64,000 bases of DNA from Phaeodactylum tricornutum CCAP 1055/1 (taxonomy: Eukaryota > Bacillariophyta > Bacillariophyceae > Surirellales > Neidiaceae): assembly GCF_000150955.2 (NCBI RefSeq), contig NC_011669.1:1618993-1682992 (forward strand), written 5' to 3'. The position numbers and the translations under genes are program-made. The notes under the pieces were generated by a model. That model worked only from the letters and a program-made list of their open reading frames with translations, was not told the origin of the DNA and searched no databases. This document shows, in pieces, positions 20,131-30,877 of the stretch; within the stretch, counting starts at the first letter, position 1; each line of letters starts with the position of its first letter.

Positions 20131-21009
20131 ATGGATGAAGCGCATTGCATCGGTAGACAGCGTGCCATTCGATTATTTCCATCGCTGTTGGTATTTATTG
20201 CGTTACTTGTATCCATACCAACTGTTGTTGGATTTCAGCTTTTTCCTCCGGAGCCGAAACTTACCCAAACGAGAAAACCGGGAGTTGTTCCGACGTTTGT
20301 CGAGAGAAGCTCCTTTCTCGCCGGCTCGTCCACCGATCCATCCGATATTCCGTCTGTATCGACTACAAGCCGAGAAGCGACATTGATAATGAATCTGACG
20401 ACGATTGTCGGTGAGACGACGTCGATCCTCGTTTCGGGCGTCTTTTTTGTCGTCTTGGCTTGGCAGCGCGACGCTATTATGGTTTCATTTTTTGTGGGTT
20501 CCATTTCAAACAGCGTCCTTTCCAAAGTTCTCAAAAAAATTATCAATCAAACACGACCCCCCGAACTTAGCACAAAGGAAATGAAATTAAAGCCGAGTGA
20601 TGGTGGGATGCCCAGTTCGCACGCTATGAGCTTAGGCTTCATCGGAATGTTTACTGGTCTCTATTTATCATCGTGGATTACGTCCTTAAGCCTCGGGCTT
20701 TACGTAATTATAAGTTTGGCCTACCGTATACAAGCGTCCTTGCATACGTGGCAACAGATCACTGTGGGTTCATTGTTGGGTTCCACCAATGGTTTCTTGT
20801 GGTGGCATTTGTGTACCGGAGAAAATCCATGGAAGGTAAACTTGGTCGAATGGGCTTTGGCATCGGGGAAAGAATACGGTATATTTGACGCCAATGGTGT
20901 ACTATCATGGCCCTTTCTTGTTGTTCCTGTAATTTTGGGAGTTCTTGTTGTCGGGTCGGTCGAGCGGCGAATTGATGGCTTTCTCGAAAGCATAAAAAAA
21001 GAGAGATAA
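20131..21009 (+). CDS. Plastid PAP2-family phosphatase, LPP-epsilon-like
   Basis: 292 aa, single exon. The leader LFPSLLVFIALLVSIPTVVG is followed by FQLFPP, a signal peptide with Phe at the cleavage point, indicating import into the complex plastid. The PAP2 core has motif C1 KKIINQTRP (Lys135 to Arg142-Pro143), C2 MPSSHAMS (His164) and C3 YRIQASLHTWQQITVG (Arg199, His205). The C3 ending H-x3-Q and the C1/C2 wording resemble Arabidopsis chloroplast LPP-epsilon and dolichyl-diphosphatases rather than animal LPPs. At least four further membrane helices are visible. Likely reaction: dephosphorylation of phosphatidic acid or a related lipid phosphate in the plastid envelope, giving diacylglycerol for galactolipids. 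Substrate is inferred. Confidence 0.88.
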   Translation: MDEAHCIGRQRAIRLFPSLLVFIALLVSIPTVVGFQLFPPEPKLTQTRKPGVVPTFVERSSFLAGSSTDPSDIPSVSTTSREATLIMNLTTIVGETTSILVSGVFFVVLAWQRDAIMVSFFVGSISNSVLSKVLKKIINQTRPPELSTKEMKLKPSDGGMPSSHAMSLGFIGMFTGLYLSSWITSLSLGLYVIISLAYRIQASLHTWQQITVGSLLGSTNGFLWWHLCTGENPWKVNLVEWALASGKEYGIFDANGVLSWPFLVVPVILGVLVVGSVERRIDGFLESIKKER

Positions 21010-21171
21010 TTCCTCTGCCGTAGTATATAAGCTAGCTATGGAGGGCTGATTGTTCCCTTGCTTCATGGCGAGGAGACGCTCGATAGATTGTTTGTGACGG
21101 TGTCGGTAGTGAGGGTATTGATAAAGGCGTAGAACACTGGCAGAGTCATCAAAATCTGACAGGTCACTCAT
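20905..21171 (-). CDS. Candidate small gene, unidentified
   Basis: An 88-codon minus-strand frame starting at ATG 21171 (MSDLSDFDDSASVLRLYQYP). The first half (to about ELSLFF) has plausible protein composition; the last 35 codons lie antisense to the phosphatase 3' end and look like shadow sequence. What makes it worth listing is that its upstream region plus the first nine codons are duplicated just upstream (147-bp tandem repeat), so a second ATG with the same MSDLSDFDD start exists at 21320 but stops after 14 codons. It is unidentified and may be noncoding. Confidence 0.25.
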   Translation of the reverse strand: MSDLSDFDDSASVLRLYQYPHYRHRHKQSIERLLAMKQGNNQPSIASLYTTAEELSLFFYAFEKAINSPLDRPDNKNSQNYRNNKKGP

Positions 21172-21438
21172 AATGGCGGTCGCCGTACTTGGTTCAAAGT
21201 CGGACACCAAAATAAGAAAGGTATAGATACACTTTAAAGTAGACTATTGATAACATGTAAGCCGCTGAGTCGCTCAAACTCGTTCCTTGTAGTCATCAAA
21301 ATCCGAAAGGTCACTCATAATAGCGGCCGCCGTGCTTGCTTCACAGTCGGACACCAAAATAAGAAAGGTATAGATACACCTTAAAGTAGACTATTGATAA
21401 CATGTAAGCCGCTGAATCGCTCAAACTCGTTCCTTGTA
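21145..21438. repeat. Tandem duplication, two 147-bp units
   Basis: Unit A 21145..21291 and unit B 21292..21438 are directly adjacent, both start GTCATCAAAATC and end CGTTCCTTGTA, and have no length difference. I count nine substitutions, about 94% identity, seven of them in the first 60 bases. It lies between the convergent phosphatase and DUF2358-like genes. No transposon-like ends or target-site pattern are seen, so simple slippage or unequal exchange is likely. Confidence 0.95.
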
Positions 21439-21462
21439 GAAACACCCATCTACTCTGACGCG

Positions 21463-22326
21463 CTAGAAGCTCTTCTGCAAGGCGGCGGTAGTCTCGACGT
21501 TGCCAATCATAGCCCCGATACCCACAGGGACTCCCTGTGGACTCCGTACACGAAAAAGGTCTTGCTGAATAATTGAAAGTATACCGTACGGAGGCGCCAC
21601 GGGCGTGTTGTTGATCATAAGCTTTTCAATTTTGTGCTCCACGATCTTACCGGATACCCTGTCGAGTTGGTAATACGAAACACCGTCAACGTAGAGAGGA
21701 CGACCCAAAGGAAATTTAGGGACAAGCACGGCGTTCCATGAAATACGAATTGAGGACCGGCAAAAGTCGTACACCATACGGCTTTGTACTACGGAACGGC
21801 TGGAAAACCAGAATCCGACGAACGTCTGGAAGAAGGCAAACGCTGACTTGTACTTGTCCAGACCAGTCAGTTGGACACCAGATGGGTCGATTGCACTTAT
21901 GTGCTCGTCGTAAATGCTAAAGTCTGGAAAGCAATTAAATAGTGTTAGTCAGTTCTCTTCAGCCAAATCTTATGGTGACTGCTGAGCTTGCTCGAATGAG
22001 ATGGACGGAGGAGACGCACCTGGCTTTTTGGCAAGAATGTCCGACATATCACTGCGAAGTGTGTCCATAGCCTTTCCTAAGTTCAACTGAAACTCCACGC
22101 GTTCATCGGCAATCTGTTGGATAATGGGCGGAAGTCTCGGGGCGGTGCTATCCGTAGATTCCTCCGTGTCCAGAGATTCCCTGGCTGACGTTTGTGCAGT
22201 CTGCTGCTGAAGTAGCGAATTCACCGAGCGCTTCCGACGCAAAGCGTTGCTCGACTGAAGATTGAACCCGCTTACAACGCAACAGGGAATGACAAGAAAG
22301 GGAGAAAGAAGTCGTCGAGCTTTCAT
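21463..22326 (-). CDS. Plastid DUF2358-like protein, two exons
   Basis: Model: exon 22326..22020, intron 21924..22019 (96 nt, GTGCGT...TTCCAG), exon 21923..21463; 255 aa. The phase-1 splice joins ILAKKP to DFSIYDEHISAIDPSGVQ, restoring the conserved core of the DUF2358 family (distant NTF2-like fold) found in cyanobacteria and chloroplasts, followed by LTGLDKYKSAFAFFQTF, RISWNAVLVPK and GKIVEHKIEKL. The N-terminus has a signal peptide (MKARRLLSPFLVIPCCVVSG) with Phe right after the predicted cut (SG-FNLQ), so plastid import is likely. No catalytic residues are established for the family and the molecular role is unknown. The intron reading frame ends quickly in stops, which supports splicing. 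Confidence 0.85.
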
Positions 22327-22916
22327 GATAGTTGATGGTTGACTTTCTTTTGCTTCAATCGTTGTGGGTTTAGAATCGCCGGTGGCTGACTGGGTGGCTG
22401 GGGAGAATAAAATGTACGAGTTCGCAGCACAGCGAAGATACGCTGTTTGCAGATTGCTGACTCGGTCGTTCTTGATTGGCCAAAGAAAGTCGTTCTATAT
22501 GCTTGACGTACTTGATTTGACAGTGACCAACAATCGGTCGACCTTACAGTTAGACATCTTTTTGATGGTTCTGTAACGGCGAGGTGTATTCACAGTCAAT
22601 CACGTACGTACTTACATTACTGATTGTGAATGTGAAAGCAAAGATTACATTACTGATTGCAAATGTGAAGACCAAAATTACCTTGCTTACTTGTATGTTA
22701 CAATTAAATGCACAAGCCAGCGTCACTAACTCGTCTCAAGAATCGAAATGTTTTGGAATACTATGATTTTTGCTATGAGCATGAAGTACGTCGAGCCGTC
22801 CTATATCGGAGAGATTGCCACACTCTAGATAAAGAAATGCATTAATTGTGCCAAATACTGGAGCTGCACTATTCTCGAAATCATTGCTGCGAAAAATTAG
22901 AGTCTGGGCCTGGTTG
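22327..22916. other. Intergenic between ASCC3-like 3' end and DUF2358-like 5' end
   Basis: 590 bp. Holds the promoter of the DUF2358-like gene and a short tandem repeat at 22612-22677. Small frames here are low complexity (repeats of LLIxNVKxKIT) and are not called as genes. Confidence 0.45.
22612..22677. repeat. Imperfect tandem repeat, two 33-bp units
   Basis: Units 22612..22644 and 22645..22677 both begin TTACATTACTGATTG and differ at a handful of positions. No further full copy follows. Confidence 0.7.
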
Positions 22917-25900
22917 CTATTCACCAAAACCAACTTTTGCTTCAAGATCAAATCCACGAACTTCATCCCATAACAAACGTAGAACCATGCCGCCGTCCTC
23001 CCCACCGCTGTCCGCCTTTGCCCGTGACCAGTTGAACGGTATTTCTTTTGCTATCGTCCACGTTCCGGTACGACCAACTCGGATTGAATCTTCTGCTAGA
23101 AGTTGGCCTTGCTGATGACTTCCCAAGAGAACGTTTAGCGAGAACGCATCGCGCTTTCCTTTGTATCTCTGGAACGTAATAGCGAGAATCAGTTTACCTG
23201 TACTTCCTGACGATGGTTTGTCATTGTTGCGGGTCACTGTAACGTCTACTTTTGTGATATTCGGGATAGCATACAAAGTATCGAGTGCCGGTCCAAAGCT
23301 TTCTCGTTTGCTGTGGCGGTTGGCAGTGATACGATTAAGCGACGCAAGGGCATCGTTCCGACTCAATTGACGAACTTCATGAATAGAACCCAAAACTCCT
23401 TGGTCCTGCTTCGATGCAGCAGCTTGAATCTTTCTGACAAATTCACTGTTAAAACCTGGTAGTTGTTGCAAGGAGTCCTCGTCAGCTCGAGTTCTTGTCT
23501 CAAAAAATTGCTTCGCCCGAGCAAATTGAGTGACAAGGTCAAACGACCCAGCGGCAGAATCATCACTACAAGCAACAAACTTCATGGCGGCAAGCAGACG
23601 CGGGATGTTTTCGACGACGCTTTTTGTGTCGTTCACGTAGTCACTTATAGGAAGCTTGGCATGTTCCAGATGTGCTTGTAGAAGAAGAAAGCATTTGGTA
23701 TGCGGATCACTAAAAATCTCTGGGTTCCGATATGCGTTACTTTGATCGCCGGAAAGTAAGTGGTCCACATCCGGTCCCCAGCGCACGTTTGCGCTGAGTT
23801 CTTCATTTAATATGTCTTCGTTGTGACGAACAGGAAGCTCATCAAACTCATGGGTCGAAGCGAGAGCATATAAAATCCATGCCAAGGAAATCTCGTCGAC
23901 TCTGGATGGTCGAGAAAATCTGCTGATGCAAATATTACATTCTGGAATTGTAATCTGCCTATCAAATTTCGTCGGCGAGTCCTTTACAGCATTTGCGATG
24001 ATCTTTCTCGCTTGCCGTACACCAAATTGCATTTGCTTTGGTGTTCTATAAAGCAAATAAAAATTTGATGTAGCCAGACCAAGGGGCATGGTTGTTACAT
24101 GTGCTTCTAATTCATCGCTTTGAATCGAAACGCACCCTTGATCCTCGAGATCTCGCAATGTACTCTTGACAATGGATACAAGAAGATGCTCTACGTCCTC
24201 TTCGCTGCTCGACTGTGCACCATAAAAAGACGGATTTGCCCGGACTCTTCTGGCGTAGAAAGTCCACGTAAGATAACCCACGGCCTCAAGAACTGACCCA
24301 ATGGTTCCACTGGCAATTTCTGCATTTAAATTTTCGTGGATACGTCCTGTAAGACAGGACTGGATTTGGAATAAGGGGGAACACTGTGAGGTATTTTAAG
24401 CAAAAGCGGGCTACAGACCTCTCCTTTTGCTTACCTCAACGGGGAATGGCGAGTAGAGAAACTGCGAGTAATCGGGTAAAGCACCGGGTTAGATCGATAG
24501 ATGATATGACTAAAGACATACATCGATTGTGGCCTACCTTCTTGTAAAACGGCTTCTTATCTTCAGTACTCATGACGACTGCAGAGCCTCTGTCGTCGAA
24601 ACCCGGTCGTCCAGCTCTCCCTATCATTTGCAATACATCCGTAAGGGGGTAGTCCACGTATCGGGACGATTTGCCGTCAAAATATTCTGTCCCCTTTACA
24701 ATCACTAAATGTGCCGGAGTGTTCACACCCCAAGCTAGGGTACTGGTAGCCACAAGCACTTGAATCTTCCCAGAAAGGTACATCGTTTCCACAACGTCTC
24801 GATCATGCGAGGAAATACCAGCGTGGTGAAGACCGATTCCGAATGCTAAAGTATGCCGGAGGGCTTCGTCGCTCACTGTATTGATGATTGCGTCGACAAC
24901 CTCCTCGTTGCATTTTAAAAACCGTTTTGGATTCGCCTCAGCCGCTGCATAGCTGATGATGTCAAAAGCGGTAAGCCTGGTTTGGCGCCGTGAGGCAACA
25001 AAGATGAGCACTGGCTTTGCCGGTGAGTACTCTTTGATGGCGGCAAAGCAGGGCTTGTTCATCGTTGCCATTCGAGGACACTAATCAAAGTTTAACAATT
25101 GGTGAGGCAAGATAATAGCCATAACATTCGATCCTTGACATTTACTCACGTAGTGCCGTCCTGGGTACCCTTGAACATGAACAGTTAATGGAACTGGGCG
25201 GACAGATGAGCTAAAGTTGTAAAGACCTCTCATTCTAGTCGGACCTGTATTTCTTGTATCAATTCCAATCCAGTCAGCAAGATCCAAAGGATTCGCGAGA
25301 GCCGTTGAGAGGCCAATTATCCTAGTGACATCTTCTTTCGGTTTTGAAGTCTTGGCGTTGTTTTGTTCCTCGACAAATTGGGAAATGAATCTAGTTCTAC
25401 TCACAATCGCTTCCAGGACAGCTCCCCTTTCTTCGCCAAGCAAATGAACTTCGTCCAGGACAAGCAATTTAACCCTCTTCACGAACGCTTTGCCGGCGTT
25501 TTCGCTTGCTTCAGCTTTCACATATGATCGCCAACCTCTCGAAATGAGGTCCCATTTTTCTGGTGTACAGACAAGTACATCAGCGCTTTCGACCACACCT
25601 TGATCGTGGTGGGTGTCGCCACTGAGCTCCAAAATTTTCCAGCGTAGAGGAGCAGATCCGAGGCGAATTTTCCATTCCTTTAGCCGTTCTCTAGCAAGTG
25701 ACTTCAATGGAGCAATGTAGACACAAATACCCTTCGGGAAAATGCGTTTCATTCGTAAAAGAGCAAGCTCAGCGACGATTGTCTTCCCTGAGCCAGTTGG
25801 AGCACCCAGCAGTACGGGCGAATCGGTATGATACAGCACGTGGAAAAGCTGTGATTGGATCTGTTTTCAAAGAAGAAAGCTGGGTCAGAAAAAGAAATTC

Positions 25901-28900
25901 ATCAAGCATCTTGAAACTAATATTTGGAAGCCGGTACATACCGAATTGAAACATTTAAAGTTGCGGTACAGTTGCTCATATTTGCACTCTGCCAAGGAAG
26001 TTACAGGGACAGGGGAGAGGTCGTATACCGGAGTAATGGGTGTTTTGTCTTTGACCATTTGTACGTGATCCAGAGATACGGGCAATAGCATCTCACTTCC
26101 AACCCATGAATCACTAATAGCACGAATAAAATACTGACTAGGCATCGGTTCGAATGCAGGAATAGACAGGTCGAGAGTAATTGCATCTGGAAATGTCCGC
26201 TTGGCGAACAGAATGGATTCGTCATGATAGATGCGATTGTTCTCACCGTCCTCTACCCATAACCAGAAAGATTGCGCACCACCATGCCATCGCCCATTCC
26301 ATTCAAAATTTGGAGTCACCAAAATGTGGAAGCGCATGACACTGCTGGTCACGGGTTGTACATCACATTCAATATGTAAATTCGGTAAAGTTCGAACAAA
26401 GCGTTGAATCTTTTCGCCGCCCCTTCCTCCTTTATTACTTTTGTTCCACCGGCAATATATCTCGACTTCTTTGGGCTGCATATCCAACAAAGACAAAGCC
26501 GAGTACAACGAATCGTATCCCTTCCCTCCACTTTTCGTTTCAATTGACGAATACACTGATTCACTAAATTCGTCCTCAAATATACGCATTGGGGTTTGAA
26601 ACCACCAAATTCTGGTATCAGCACTCTTGGCAATGCGAAGAAGTTTTAGAGCCGGACCTGCAGAGTTCTGCTTGAGACAAATCTCGAAAACTGCTCGAGC
26701 TACGCGGCTCGCATTCGATGCAATGTAGTTCATATCGGTGATCAATGTGAAGCTTTTTATCTTTGCCCGAGAGATGTATGCCTGAAGAAGGACAAAGGCT
26801 TTGTCAGACGCATCGGTAATCAACCCTCGCCCCCTGTCGTCCATGCCAGCCCCCTTTAGCGGCAAAGGACACGCGGTTTTGACTAGTTCTTCTAGCTCAC
26901 TCATCTCTTCTTGCCGAATTTTCAGATTTCGAAACTCTGTTGCGTTGCAGATAACCCGGCACAGATCTGCGTCCGTATAGTAGTCCGTCATGGCTAACAT
27001 CTCGTTAAAGGTGGCAATGCTCTCTGATTGAATGTAGAAATGCGCAGCAACGCGACCTCGATCCGCGACGGAAAGGTTACCGGACTGCTGATCGTACCGT
27101 ATCATTCGATTCAAATCCAGAAGCTTAGCAGCCTCGCGAACAAGCTCATTGCATCGCCCTTTGAGCATAGGGTCGCTATTTTTTTCATCCTCTTTAATTC
27201 CATAGCCAATTGGGTTTCGACGCATTCTGGTGTACAAATATGTATACGTCAACCAGGTCACAGCTTCCTGAATGTTCGTGACTGTACCACCGACGACCTC
27301 AGCGTTCAAATGATCTGCTAGATGTTTGATGAAGTTAGACTCGATTGGTACTGCACGAACCAACTTATCCATGTAGCGCGGAAAAGCGTCTATCGAGGTT
27401 ATCATTGTTGCTTCACCAGAGGTATCAAATTGGGGACGACCGGCTCGTCCGAAAATCTGCTGGACATCGAGTATACTCAAATCGACGACGCCCCCTTTTT
27501 CTGGATTATACACCTCCGTTCCTTTTATCACAACTGTGTGTGCTGGCTATCGGACAAAAGAGGGGTAAGTAACTTCGTCGTAGAAGGCTATCGACTGACT
27601 TCCTTTCTTTCTTACCAAATTCACACCCCTGCGAAAAGTAGAACAGTTTGTAGATAATGTCAGCACCCCAGCTCAGAAATATATATTGGCAAATAGTAAC
27701 ACCAAACGAAACCCTCTAAACACTTGCCATGCTAAAGTTGCAGTACAAACAAGAACTTTTATTGCACCATCGCTAAACACTTGTTCAGTCAGCTTGCGGT
27801 CTCCTCGAAGCATGCCGGCATGATGTATCCCCATACCATTAGCAAAATGCATCCCCACTTCACGATTTCTAGATTTCTTGACCTTTTCGGCGTGGCGACT
27901 GTAGGCATCACCGCTTGAACCTTCTTTGCCAGCCGTTACAAAATACCGTTCCAAAACTCCTTCATGCGAAGCCATTTCAGCCAAAGACTTGGCAGTATCT
28001 CCAGTCCCTTTCCGTGAATGCACAAAAACCATGACTTGATAGCCGCGTTGCAATGAATCCAAAACGACATCGAAGCAAATCTCATTCATACGTTTTTCTT
28101 TGGCAAATCGGTCCTTTGTCCCGGCCGAAACTCCAATAAATTGTTGCTGTAGAGGAACAGGACGATGCTCAGGCCCAAAGAAGAAGAGACCGCGTTCAGG
28201 TACCTTTAAAAAGCTTGCAACGTCCTGATAATTCGGCAAGGTAGCGGACAGCCCGACAATACGGGCTTGCTTCTGGCGGCTTTCGACCAAGCGGTGTAGT
28301 CGCGAAACGACGGATTCAATTACTGCACCGCGCTCATCAGCCAATAAGTGGACTTCGTCGATAATCAGCAGACCGCACTGGTTTCCAAGCGCATTTTCGT
28401 CAGTCCCAGACTTTCGAGTTACAACATCCCATTTTTCTGGTGTTGTAACAATAACATGTGCTGCTTCGGCTTGTAACCTGGTTAATTGCATATCACCCGT
28501 CAACTCTCGTACAGTCAAGCGCAAGCCTTTCAGTTTGGCGGAAAACTTTTCCACCACTTCTTGAGCCAACGCTTTCATAGGAGCTATGTATATTACCTTT
28601 CGCCCCGTTTCCAGAACTGTAGTCCGATCGGACGCGATCAAACCAACGTCTCGAAAGTGGGCGACAACACTCAGCATGGCAACATTCGTTTTGCCGGCAC
28701 CAGTTGGTGCACATACCAAAAGGTTGTCTCGGTGAAGATAAGCTACTTCAAACACAGAGCTTTGCATTGGGTTTAGCGACACCGTCCCTTCGAAGGCCTT
28801 AGCCGGGTCTGTTTCGAGAACTTCATGGATACGGAGACGAGGGTGCAAATTGGCCTCATTCCGGTCCGCTGGTGGAATAATTACCTTCTCCATGCGATCA

Positions 28901-29769
28901 GTAGATTCATAAATGGTTCCGTGTGGTAGACCTCGCTTGTCGTAGTACTCGCGTGAACCCTCGGGTAGCAGAGATTGTTGAATTTCCCACAATTCTTGCT
29001 GAGTCCGATTCATAAGGCCACCTTCTCCCAAGGTAGAATCATCCATTGCGAGAAAGGCAGAGTCGTCTAATATAGCACCAGCATCAAGAGCACGCTGTTT
29101 GGCCTGGGCCGCGCGTTTTTGAGCCTTATCCAAGTCTTTCCTGGCCTTTTGTTCACTTTTCCGTTGAATAGTGTGTGTGACACCAACAGGACCATTCCCG
29201 CCATTACCGTCAAATAGGCCGAGTTCAGCCTGTGCGATAGCGACAACCTGGGCCGTCTCTAGTGCTTCTTGTACCAATATCTGACGACGCTCTTCCTCAA
29301 TGTCAATCATCGTCTCGAAAGCAAAAAGAGGCGTGGCAGTGTTTTCGACCGCTAGTTGTGACGGTCGAACATTGGAACGAATTTCAGACAAGTGAGGAGT
29401 GACAGCGAACAAAACTTCCAGCGCTTCTTCCGTCATGCCCAATGCATCAAACAGTGCCGCTTGCTGGGATGCGTCGTCCGGCTTTTGGGCCGCTTCCAAA
29501 ACGGCCAAAGCAAGTTGAGCTGGCGTGAGCTCCGACTGGATTTTTGCACAAAGTGATAACAGCCACGACGCCGAGACTTTGTCAGGGGACGGTGTGGGGG
29601 CAGTTGGAGCTTCGCTGGTATGCAGCGAATGACGAATCAAAGGCAAAGACTGTTGTAAAGCTGACGAAAGTCGCTGCAGTGCTTGCATTAGTGAGATTGC
29701 TTTCGCTTCGCCAATCCTTGTCGGACGCGGAGCGCGATCAGAATCAAGCTTCGACAAGAAGGCTTCCAT
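22917..29769 (-). CDS. ASCC3: ASCC3/Slh1-type double-cassette Ski2-like RNA helicase, seven exons
   Basis: In animals and yeast (ASCC3/Slh1) this helicase is the motor of the ASC-1/RQT complex that splits collided ribosomes; ASCC3 also unwinds alkylated DNA. Exons: 29769..27728, 27628..27616, 27546..25942, 25860..25150, 25080..24538, 24461..24435, 24359..22917; total 6384 nt, 2127 aa, near the human length. Cassette 1 has APTGAGKTNVAM (about 354-365), DEVHLLADERG, GLSATLPNYQDVA, GMGIHHAGM and QIFGRAGRPQFD, then a Sec63 domain. Cassette 2 has GAPTGSGKT (about 1239-1246), DEVHLLGEERG, GLSTALANPLDLADW, GIGLHHAGI and QMIGRAGRPGFD, then a second Sec63 domain (ELPVRHNEDILNEEL). Wording such as LFFFGPEHRPVPLQQQF and GSGK...STALAN favours ASCC3 over spliceosomal Brr2. 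All splices restore conserved motifs; four use GT-AG and one GC-AG (one further GT-AG after the microexon). Confidence 0.93.
24435..24461 (-). other. 27-nt microexon of the ASCC3-like gene
   Basis: Nine codons (FLYSPFPVE) lying between introns 24462..24537 (76 nt) and 24360..24434 (75 nt). They bridge KKPFYKK and SCLTGRIHENLNAEI, matching the conserved 'FYKKFLYEPFPVES' block of ASCC3 relatives. Both introns have GT-AG ends and are phase 0. Confidence 0.85.
27616..27628 (-). other. 13-nt microexon of the ASCC3-like gene
   Basis: GGGTGTGAATTTG completes the split Trp codon (TG|G) and adds Gly-Val-Asn-Leu, giving LAWGVNL before PAHTVVIKG in the next exon. It is followed by a 69-nt GT-AG intron (27547..27615). 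Without it helicase motif V of cassette 1 would be broken. Confidence 0.85.
27629..27727 (-). other. GC-AG intron, 99 nt
   Basis: The donor reads ATG|GCAAGTG, the classic compensated GC donor (strong GCAAGT match), and the acceptor is TTTTCGCAG|GGG. A GT donor two bases on (CAA|GTG) would put the next exon out of frame and replace the conserved Gly of LAWGVN by Gln. Confidence 0.8.
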
Positions 29770-30877
29770 TGTTGCGTCAGGCGTGTTGTGTTACTCCGGT
29801 GCCAAATCTGATCTTATCGAATACTGGAAAGTTCGTTCAGAGTGAACCTGGAATCTAAAAAGGTCGGCAGCTCGTTTTATGATACATGGCAGTTAGTTCG
29901 CCGCCACCAGACGATCACAAAATGAGCGGATGGGTCGCCATCAAACATGCTCGCACGAGAGAGCTTCTCATCACGGACCCTAACAGATCAGGTAAGGGTT
30001 GGTTGACTTTTTCGCCCTACCTGAAGTTATTTTGTGAGGGCTGAAGCGCGGACCAGTCTTTCGGAAACCGCGTGAATGCCATGGGCATGGAACGCGAATT
30101 CAGCTGGCGTTGTCTTTCTCAATCATGGGGTTAGGAGGGAATGGGAGCGAATGATGTCAATCCAATGAGCTGGTCGGGATTCCACGGTAACCAATCAGAA
30201 TTGGACGGAAGATTCATTCGAAAAATCCCAAACAAAAGCCTACAAGTTGTCGTAACTGGGCGGGCCATGTTACATTTTCTGCCTTCTGATGTTGGATAAT
30301 TACGGCAGAAAAAACAGTTCGTACCACGTTTCCTGTATGTAGTGAGTTATAATTTGCCGAAAGTTTGTATATATATCAAAAGCTTCCACTTCTGCCAATC
30401 ACTCCGATCTTAGGATTCATAGAGTCCGTACTCTAGGACTCAAAGGCCAAAGCAATTCATCAATTTTACTCTTTTCCGTTATGTAGAGTCAATTCCCTAA
30501 ATATGTATTTATTGCTTGGAAGACCAAAGAATTAAGTTGGCTCACTGTGAGATTCAATTCATGGTAAACCTACCCGATTAAGGTTTCCCACTACGATGGA
30601 TGTCTTTTCACAAGATTCATCGTCTAGTAGAGACCCACGAGAAGTCCCACCCTGACTGTGAGCGTTTGTTAAATATATTGATTCGTTTTCGTTCGTAAAA
30701 GAGAAATCGAGAGTGTTGTCCGGTCCGCATGATCCGCGGAGTCACACCAGGTATCGCGGGAACCAGTATTTTCAACGCTCGCACAAAAAAGGCCGCCATT
30801 CGGAAATTCATTATTTTCCCAAAACGTTGCAGACCGCGTTCATCTCTCACGGTTTTGGTATTGAGACGACTAGAATT
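29770..30877. other. Divergent intergenic region, 1.1 kb
   Basis: Separates the helicase and purple acid phosphatase start codons. A plus-strand ATG frame of 52 codons (29886..30044, MAVSSPPPDDHKMSGWVAIK...) with a possible GTAAGG donor near 29993 might be a first exon or chance. The frame of the phosphatase is open upstream of its ATG without another ATG. Confidence 0.4.

Noticed and set aside
22917-29769. Five separate helicase-like genes on the minus strand
   Set aside because: Spliced together in phase they give one continuous ASCC3-type protein with every conserved motif intact.
29886-30044. 52-codon plus-strand frame with a possible donor site
   Set aside because: No matching downstream exon or recognisable sequence was found.
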